From Haliotis asinina (Eukaryota > Mollusca > Gastropoda > Lepetellida > Haliotidae), in assembly GCF_037392515.1 (NCBI RefSeq), contig NC_090281.1, positions 43,128,645 to 43,192,644 of the forward strand: a stretch of DNA of 64,000 nucleotides, read 5' to 3'. Positions within the stretch are counted from its first letter, which is position 1; every line of letters begins with the position of its first letter. Position numbers and translations under genes: made by a program. Shown one piece after another: positions 51,601 to 60,600 of the stretch. The notes beneath the pieces were generated by a model. That model ran no database searches. It was not told the origin of the DNA and saw only the letters and a program-made list of their open reading frames with translations.

Positions 51601-54600
51601 TGTTTTTTTAGGACTTTCATACACTGATTATAGCCACTTTGATTGTTTCATAATAGTCATGTTTTCATGATGCATTTGTGATACAGGGTCTGTCAGAGCC
51701 TGACATCTGGATATGGCTGTGAGACCAGGTGATACACCCTGATCTCATTAATATCCGGCATGGACACGGCCAGGCATCCCTGGCTACTGTAGCTCAAACC
51801 TGTTGGTCTTTTCAGTCCCTGGTCTTTGTCAACAACCACACCCAGATATTGTCCAGTGCTGGAAAACAACACTACTCTGTCATTACCAGAGTCTGCAATG
51901 AAAATGTTGCCAAAGATGTCAAAGCAGATAGCTTTGGGGTACCTTAGTCTCCCATCATTAGTACCATAGCAACCAAATTTGTACAGAAATGTTCCATTCA
52001 TGTCGAACACCTTGATGGCATGGTTGCTTGAATCGGAGATAAAGATATTGCTGTACTGACTGACAGCAATGTATCCTGGGTTATCAAATCGATCTTGTGT
52101 ACAACCGTGAGATCCAAACTGGCGTTTGAGGATTCCAGATGCAGTGACGATGCTGACGTTTTCGAAGATCATGTCGGTGAAGATGAAGAGGCCTGTTTGA
52201 GAAGTGGCTAAGCCAAAGGGAAATGTTGCCCCAACAGGATTTAAGGTCAGCTTTAGGTTGCCCCCCGAGTCATAAACCTTGATGGTTTTTGAAAGTTCAT
52301 CTGTGACAGCAAGGTCTCCTGATGGTGTTTGAGTGACACATCGGGGTATGATCTCACCACTCCCAATGAATTCGATAGATTCCCCATCAATATTAAACAC
52401 TTGGAGTCGTCTGTTTCCGTTCTCTGCAACCACCAGTTTATCGTCTGCAGTGAAACAAATGTTGTATGGAAGACACATGTTTCCCATTGACCGCCCGTAG
52501 CTTCCAAACACACTCCTCAGCTGGAGAGGTGTTTTGTAAGGGAGATCCAGGTTCGAATCTGGGGTAGCAGACGTTCCAGTTCTCATGAGGAGCCCATGGT
52601 CATTTGCCTCATCATCATCATCTGACAGGTCCAAACGATCATCCGTATCAGCTACGTTTGTAAGAGATGTTGGAATGAAGGTCTGGGCATCAGGCTCCAC
52701 ACCAGAGTTGTTGCTGTCGCTGGTGTCGAGAATGGCCTCTTGTGGGACCCCTGTACTTCGTCCATCCTTCACCTCCACCTCCAACAGCTTTCCAAGCTTA
52801 AAATGGCCAGGTCTGAACTTGACGAATGTCAGTAGGGTTTGTGAATTCAGTAGATCAGAGGGATGGCGTATCTTCTCCAGCTCTTCACTCAGAGTGGGAT
52901 ACTTTATGAGCAGTTCATGAAGGTCGTCTGCACGAAGCAATGTCCCAATTTGTGACTGAAGAGTCTCACAGGATGACAGTTTCTTTCGACACTTCTCCTT
53001 CATCTTGAAGACTTCACTGCATTTGGTGTCATAAATGGCTTCCAGTTCCTTCAGAAGCTGTCCTTCATCAGCAAGGATACGATTGATGAGTTTCCGGGAC
53101 CTCTTCTTGATCTGCAGTCGTGACTCTTCAAACAGCCCCTTGAGTTTGCCCTCCAGACATGTAAGGTTGAACAGTGTCTCATGGGTGGACCAAATCTGTT
53201 CTCTTATGTGGCTCATGCTTTCATGGAGCTCAGTGCGCTGGAGGGAGCTGGATGGGTTCAGATGGGCAATGTTGTGGAATTTGTGTTGGCCCATCACACA
53301 GATGACACACACCGGGAGCGTGCAGGTACTACACACATACTTGGCTGATTCTTTGGGATGAGTGTGGCAGGATGGTCCAGCACCCTGACCATCCACAGGG
53401 AGATCCAACATAAAGTGATGACTTAGGACTGGAGTCACCCGATGTTTCAGGGAACAGTCATTGCAGAAGTACTTCTGACAGTCGGCACAGAACTGTTGAG
53501 CGCTCCTGAAATACTCCTCAGTACAACAGATGCCACACAGACCTTCCTTTTTGAGGTTGACAATCGTCTTGAGTGCGTCAGTGAACTGGATGAGTCTGAA
53601 GTCACGGGGGAAGGCATCCGTTCCACCAGGGGGCAGGTCTGTTGAAATACGGCAAGATGGACAGTTGAATTTTCTTGGCCTGAACCTACTCACGCCAGTA
53701 GTGGTCCTGATGTGAGTGGCTAGACAGGATTCACAGAAGGAGTGGAAGCAGGGGAGGACACGAGGATGTGTAACAGTGCCCAGACATACTGCACACTGTA
53801 GCAGTTCTTGTATAGGGTTCTGCATGATTCTACAGTTGCTATGGAAACCAACAAGCCGTAATGAAGTCAGCTTCTCTGACGTCTCATTTTAGAAATAATA
53901 GTTCTGGATTTAAAAGTGCTGTGTCTAAAATGTCACCGTGTTCCAGGATGTATTCTCAAATAGATATATGGTACTTGTTGTCTTGTGTCCTTGGGAGTTA
54001 TCATATAACACTGGTAAGATTGTCTGGCAGTATCCGTATATCACTGTTATCTTGGATTATCTCAGATTGTTACGGGATACCAAGTCTAGTGGGAAGAAGC
54101 CAAATATAATTTCACATCCTCCGTTACAAAATCCACAGAGTTTTGTAACTTCAGTCCACAATCCAAGTTTTCATCAACCTCAAGAATCCTCATCAGAAGA
54201 CAAACTGAGATGAATTTTCTGTATGCCACGTCAGACAGAATTAGCACTCCCCTTCTCCATCACAATCACAAGTCTAAATTGTCACATTCTGAATTTATGA
54301 CATTGCAACAGATGTCTGGTCATACATATCCACACATGCATCCACATATTGATTATGCACTGTTGGTTTTGTGTGCTATATGGTGTATATTGCACAGCTG
54401 GTGGCTATTGATTTCATATCACCTAAAGTGAACCTTTGCTCATATCACTAAGTCTACCTGTCCTCTATTGTTTAGGTGATTTATACAGATACAGCCCCAC
54501 CTCCAGGTATTACTGGATAAATGGAACACTGTTATATTGATAATGTGTAATTAGATGTGATGGAATGGGGGGGATATTCAGATTCGGACAGGTGAAGCCA

Positions 54601-57600
54601 GCTATTCTTATGAAAATGGAATATTTAATTGGGTTTTCTATCATATTTTTATATATTATCATATTATATATTATAGTTTATTTCACATGCTGTTTATCTT
54701 CACAACTTTAGCAGGTTCTGGTTTATAAATATCGTGTGTTCTTTTTTATATTTGTTTGGGTCTGTACATTTTTGTTTGAATATTTGTTAACTTTTATTAT
54801 AATAATTATATTTTCGTCATGAAGAGAAACACAAAATAATATGTTTCTGTCCAATATTAGTCTTGCACTTCTGCCTTGTTATTAATATATCATTCAATGA
54901 AGCCATTCTCTGATAAATTAAGTGAAGGGAGAACAGTATGTCATTAATGTTTTCATGAACCACAAGAAAATCAACATTGAAATTTGTCACACCATCACAG
55001 TTGTGTTGTATTCCTTAAGTTATTGTGAAAAAATAAACTTTACCAAACATAATTTTCTTTTTCATCAGAAACATGGCAGCTTGGGGCATGCTGATAATCA
55101 TTTAAAAATGGTCTGGCTCTGACCTAATGCATATGTCTAGGGCAGTTCATCTCACAGTTTTAAAGGTCACATGCAACCAAACAATCTAACATGATTGAAA
55201 CACAGTTATCACTTGTTCATGTTAAATAAAATGCATTGGTGATTGTGAAAAAACAAATAAACAGAATTATAAGCGCATAATCATAAATCAAAAGTGCAAT
55301 ATTTTGTACTTGGGGTATTGAAGTTGTGCATTGCATACTGTCATCAGCAGACAGGCAGGCAGACATATAGGTGTCAATGAACCAGACATTGAGCTTTCTC
55401 TGTGACAGTCTGCTTATCAAAATCAACATGGCTTTGTTATGTAATGAGTAGATTATGTACTTGTTTGTGTACACAACCAAGATTAGACTACTGCTCACGA
55501 CCTCATACTCTGGGCATACATACTGTTTCAAGCTCCGCGAACCAAATCACTGCATATGCGTTATGAGCGCAGTGCAGCATGGCGGTTTAAACCAGTTTTT
55601 GCCCCATTACTGGGGGAAAATCGGTGAATCGTTTGAACTCTGATTTTGCGGGCTTGTTTTTTATCGCATTTTTTTTTTTTTTCAACTTTATAGGTTGAAT
55701 TGACATTTTTTATTTGTTTCGGTAAGTGCATACCGAAAGGTTTCAGAATCTGCAAAGTTGTGTTATACGTTGCATTTGACCTTTCATGAAAGTGCACCTA
55801 AAAACCTTTTATCAGACATGAATTTGTTGTTAAATAATATCACCCATTGTGTCATTTATTATTTATTCTAGGAAGAATAATTGTGAAAAGATCTTATTCA
55901 ATGTACATGGATTGTACACAAAACCCTGAGGAAGTTCAAATCATGCCTGTATAACTCTTTCTTCTTTTTTTTGAATAACAATCGGCAGACTGAAGTGACC
56001 AATCATATAACAGTTGTTATCTTGTTGTCTCATTGGAATTTATGGCTGTAGTTTGTGTCATTGCATAGACAGCCATTCGTTCCTTACCAACACTTCCTAA
56101 CATTGTTTGCTCATACAGATGTATTGTGAAATATTCCATATCGCCATGATGCATGTTGTAAATACTGGACCATGTTATACAAATTTCAGTCGCAGGAACA
56201 AGGAAAGTTGATCATCTGCCTGTACACATAAGAAACAAAAATGTAAACATAGGAAACAAACTACAGTTCAGCAAAGCAATGACTATCTGGCCACAGCTGA
56301 CGTTGTTATTGAATAGTTTGTTACAAACAGCCAGACGACTGTTAAAGAGTTAAAAATATCAACAGGGTATGAAACTTCCACAAATTTCAGCCAGACCACA
56401 GGGATGGTTATATGTAAAACTTTCCAGCCCTGACCAAAACTTGACTGCAGGCAAATAATTTGACAAGCGACATACTAGGTTTATCATCCAAGTACAATTC
56501 ATCATGCACAAGGCTGATGTTATAGCTGACAGTGTCAAATATCTGTCTGCAGCAGGTTTGCTGGATGGGATTAAATCATCTTTGTGTGAATATGATTTAA
56601 ATTGATATTTTCATTGTAATCACTAATGATGAATACTCTATTTATTAATATTTTGTTTCTGATAATGATTTTGTATAAAAGAAACTTAATTGATATAGAA
56701 GTGAAAAAGTCCATGTGTGGATTTGTTTTGTTTATATTTCACATGTTCAAATACTTTGACTTAACATGATGATTGTAGGTCAATTTATTTATTGATTTTT
56801 AAGCATAAGGTCTTGATTATCGATTATATGCTTATGTTTTTCTCTCACTTGGAGAGCCATTTAAACATGTTTTAAAGAACCCATTACAAACTGTTGTAAT
56901 CATCAGCATAGATCATAGATTGATCATAGATCATTGTTATTGCTTCCCTAAATATTTGTGATCAGAATGTTTAAAGATACCTATTGTACACAGCAGTCCT
57001 TTCCTAAAGTTTGTTGGGATGGTGGGGTAGCCTTGTGGTTAAAGCATTAACTCATCACTCAGATGACCTAGGTTCGATTCCTCACATGGGTACAATATGT
57101 GAAGCCCATTTCTGCTGTCCCCTCTCCTTCATGTTGCTGGAATATTGCTAAAGATGGTGTGGAACTAAACTCAATCACTCACTCATATTGCTTGTCATGC
57201 CAAGACTGACGTGAGTGTATCTGATGATAGTGTATCTGATGATAGTGTATCTGATGATAGTGTGTCTCATATGCCTGATTGGCCTTGAGTTCAGAGACTG
57301 AGGCGTGATGGGACTCAACACGTCTGGCGATGCTGTGTGTAATTACGTCTACACACAGTTGGTGACCTGAATACATGCTGTAATGTCTTTATCTTGGCTT
57401 GTCACAACCTCATCATGTGTAGCAGAAGTAACTATCTGCATGGGCAGTGTTTGTCATGGCTGTATTTGTCAACCACTCTTGACAGTTGGAGATATTAGAA
57501 ATATGTTGTACCAACTTATGGTCCTGAATAGATTTTTGAAAAGTTTCAATAATGTATGTGTTGTTAAAATAGGAACAATGACATTGTTATTTGGGATGAT

Positions 57601-60600
57601 TGGTCCTCTGTTATTAAGGTCTTCTTAGTCAGATTGCAATGAATACACTATGAAGCGAATATGATACTTGTTTCATGAATGTGTTGGGTTGAATACAAGT
57701 ATTTCCTCATTATTACTTTATTGTATATCAAGAAATTAAGAAATACACATGTCATGTATTTGCTTTATAGGTTGAAATAATTTCGGTAAAGGAAAAGTGC
57801 CATACATCACATACAAAACTGCTTATAGCAAATGATTGCTGCGAAAGGTCTTAGGAACATGACACAAATCAGACTGTAAATACTCGCAAACATATTGGTA
57901 AATATTTGGTTCTGGTGATCATGCATAATGAATTGAATTCATGAAGGATACAGTTGGATCCAATAAACGAATGAATCATTTGTAACATTACTGCAGGGAG
58001 GTATATGTACGGCAAAAGTATCTTTTGAATGGATCAAGTCGTGTGGACCCATTACATCACCTGTTTACCAATCAAATCAGGAATAATGGGCATCCACGAG
58101 ACAAACAATCAGGACAAGTCTACAGTTGATTATAGCAAAACTTGATTGCATGGAAGGAAAAGTTCATCAATGTGTTAGGTTTTGAAGATAAGTAATATTT
58201 AGGTTTGGACAGATGACTCGTATTTTAGAAACAGCAACCCCTCAGGGATTTTGGGTGAGAATATGTCTCCAGTCTGTGGTGAGGTTGCCAGAGGAGGCTG
58301 GTTGACTTTGAAGGTCAGATTTGTTTGCCCACCCACAATATTGACCTTTAGATTGTCTGGTCCAGACTTGGTTATCTACGAACCCCCATCATATAGCCGA
58401 ATTATTGTTAAGTGTGGCGATACAGAATGAACAAGCTTCAGGTTAAGAAAGAAAAAGAGGCTGAAAGATTGGGTTGAATTTCCATCGTAACTGAATACAT
58501 GTATTGTGTTAATTGAAATTATGGTCACCTGAATCTACATAATGACTGACAAAAAGCTTTTTTGTACTCCTGGCTAATGCTTAGTGATGCATCACTGTAT
58601 ATAATTCCATGTTAAATATACCAGCTGATACATGAAAACATGTCCAATATACTGACTATGGTCCATGCTCATACAATTCAGAAAACTACAGTGCATCTTA
58701 TCCATGGGAGAATGGATAGAGTGAATGCTACATTTAAAACCATAACTGGGAACATAGGCCTTTAATCTCAATTGTCATTTTTACTGTTTTCACATTGGTT
58801 AGTATTTCACCATGCGTGTAGTGATAATAGGGCTCTTTCCTTGACATGCTCATTTCACTGCAGCATGTGAGAAGCTGGCGTATTCAAGCACCTGTTGCTC
58901 ATGTATTGCACTCAGTCAGCCGTGACAGCTGACAAACATGGACAGGTTGCATGTTCATTGCAGGGCCTGGTTGGCCTCATTTGTGTATTCAGCCCTACCT
59001 AGTTGTAATGTGTCAATGTTGTTTATTGTGTGTTTATGCCCTCTTTCTGTTTGTAGATGTCGTATTTGTGACTGAAACCATCTGTTTGAACTTAGTCAGT
59101 GGGGCATTGTGATACATCAGCTCACAACACAGTACTGTTACATTCACAAAGTATTATCATTTCACAAAGTATTGGTACAAAATGGTACTCTTGTTATCCT
59201 ATAACTTATACTGTGGTGTAAACATATTTTATTCAGTTAGAAATGGATTGGCAAACAAGCCTGTATGGCATATATTAATGCCTCTCCAGATTACATGCTT
59301 TGTTCACATTTGTACGTGGAAATTTTACGTAATGCTACTATACATTGACATAATATTGTACTAGATGAGTCAGAATGTTGCGTACAATAAACAAATCAGT
59401 CACCAAAATAAGAACAGATTGCATTTGTATGATAAGCTTTAAATTACATTAAGAACATTGATATTTGTTTTGTGGCCAGTAAATACAAAGAAGTAAAAAC
59501 GAGTCAAATCATTTTGATGCAATGATTAACTGATGATAGAATATCCATATTTGTCTGATATGAAACTGAATTATTGCCATTCAGTGTGAAACCTTTCTTA
59601 TAGAAATATGATTCATATTGTATACTGTTATATTTAGGATACGTGAAGAAATCACGGAAAGCATCCTCAGAAACATGTGAGCAGGAACAAGAGGCATCAG
59701 AAATGAAATGGTTGTATTTGTCCTTGTCTCAGTCACTGCATCCCAGTCTAAGGTGACTGTGTATTATTTGACAGAATCGACTACCATGGTCTATTTCAAA
59801 CTTAATATCAGTATTTGTGCGGGGTGTGATTTGATTCTTACACTGTCCAGCAGAAGAAGCCCTAGTCACATTTGTAGGTAGAGTATTCCACAGTCTGACT
59901 GTATCGGGTAGAAACAAATTGGCGTAATTTGTAGATCTGCATCTGATAGTGTGGTCATTTTCGTTATTTCTAAGATTATAATTATTGTCAGATATATTCC
60001 CTGGAATTAGATCACAAAGATAATCAGGAACCATGTGGTTTACCAGTTTATAAAATTTTATAAAACAATGTTAATTTGGATCTTTCTCTTTCCTTTCGCT
60101 AAGGAGGTTTGATTCGCCTCATTGTACAACTTATCATGGCTCGTGCCTCTGACTGCACCGCATATTGTGCGTATGGCATCTAAGTGAAGGTGTTCCAGTG
60201 ACAAGGATTGCTCATTTGTGCAGTTGTCCTGGAGATGACAACAATAAAGGATTTGGATAATAAAGGATATAATGGCAGTAGAATAAAGGATTTGTACATT
60301 GTTTCCAGTGTTTTGCGTGACAGCCCATATTTAAAACTACGAAAACAATTAATCATGAAGCTTATTTTGCTGATCATTTCGTTGATGTCGGAATGCCAAA
60401 GTAAGTTATCCTGAAAGGTAATACCTAAGTGTTTATGAGTCTGAACTTCTTTTATAATCGTGCCATTCATGGTGAGGGGAGGTTTTACAGAATGTTCAGT
60501 TTTACGTGAGAATTGGATGGTTTGAGATTTGTTCGGATTAAATTTAGCTTCCCAGGTTTCTACCCATTGGGATACACTGTCTAGATCTGAGTTTAGAGTA

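Noticed and set aside
53861-54431. Several 70-90 codon plus-strand frames upstream of the TRIM gene
   Set aside because: No motifs, low complexity and no splice-linked partner; probably chance open frames in the TRIM promoter side.
55217-55797. Frames of 62-104 codons
   Set aside because: They fall within the AAAGGTCA-ended non-autonomous transposon and match no protein family.
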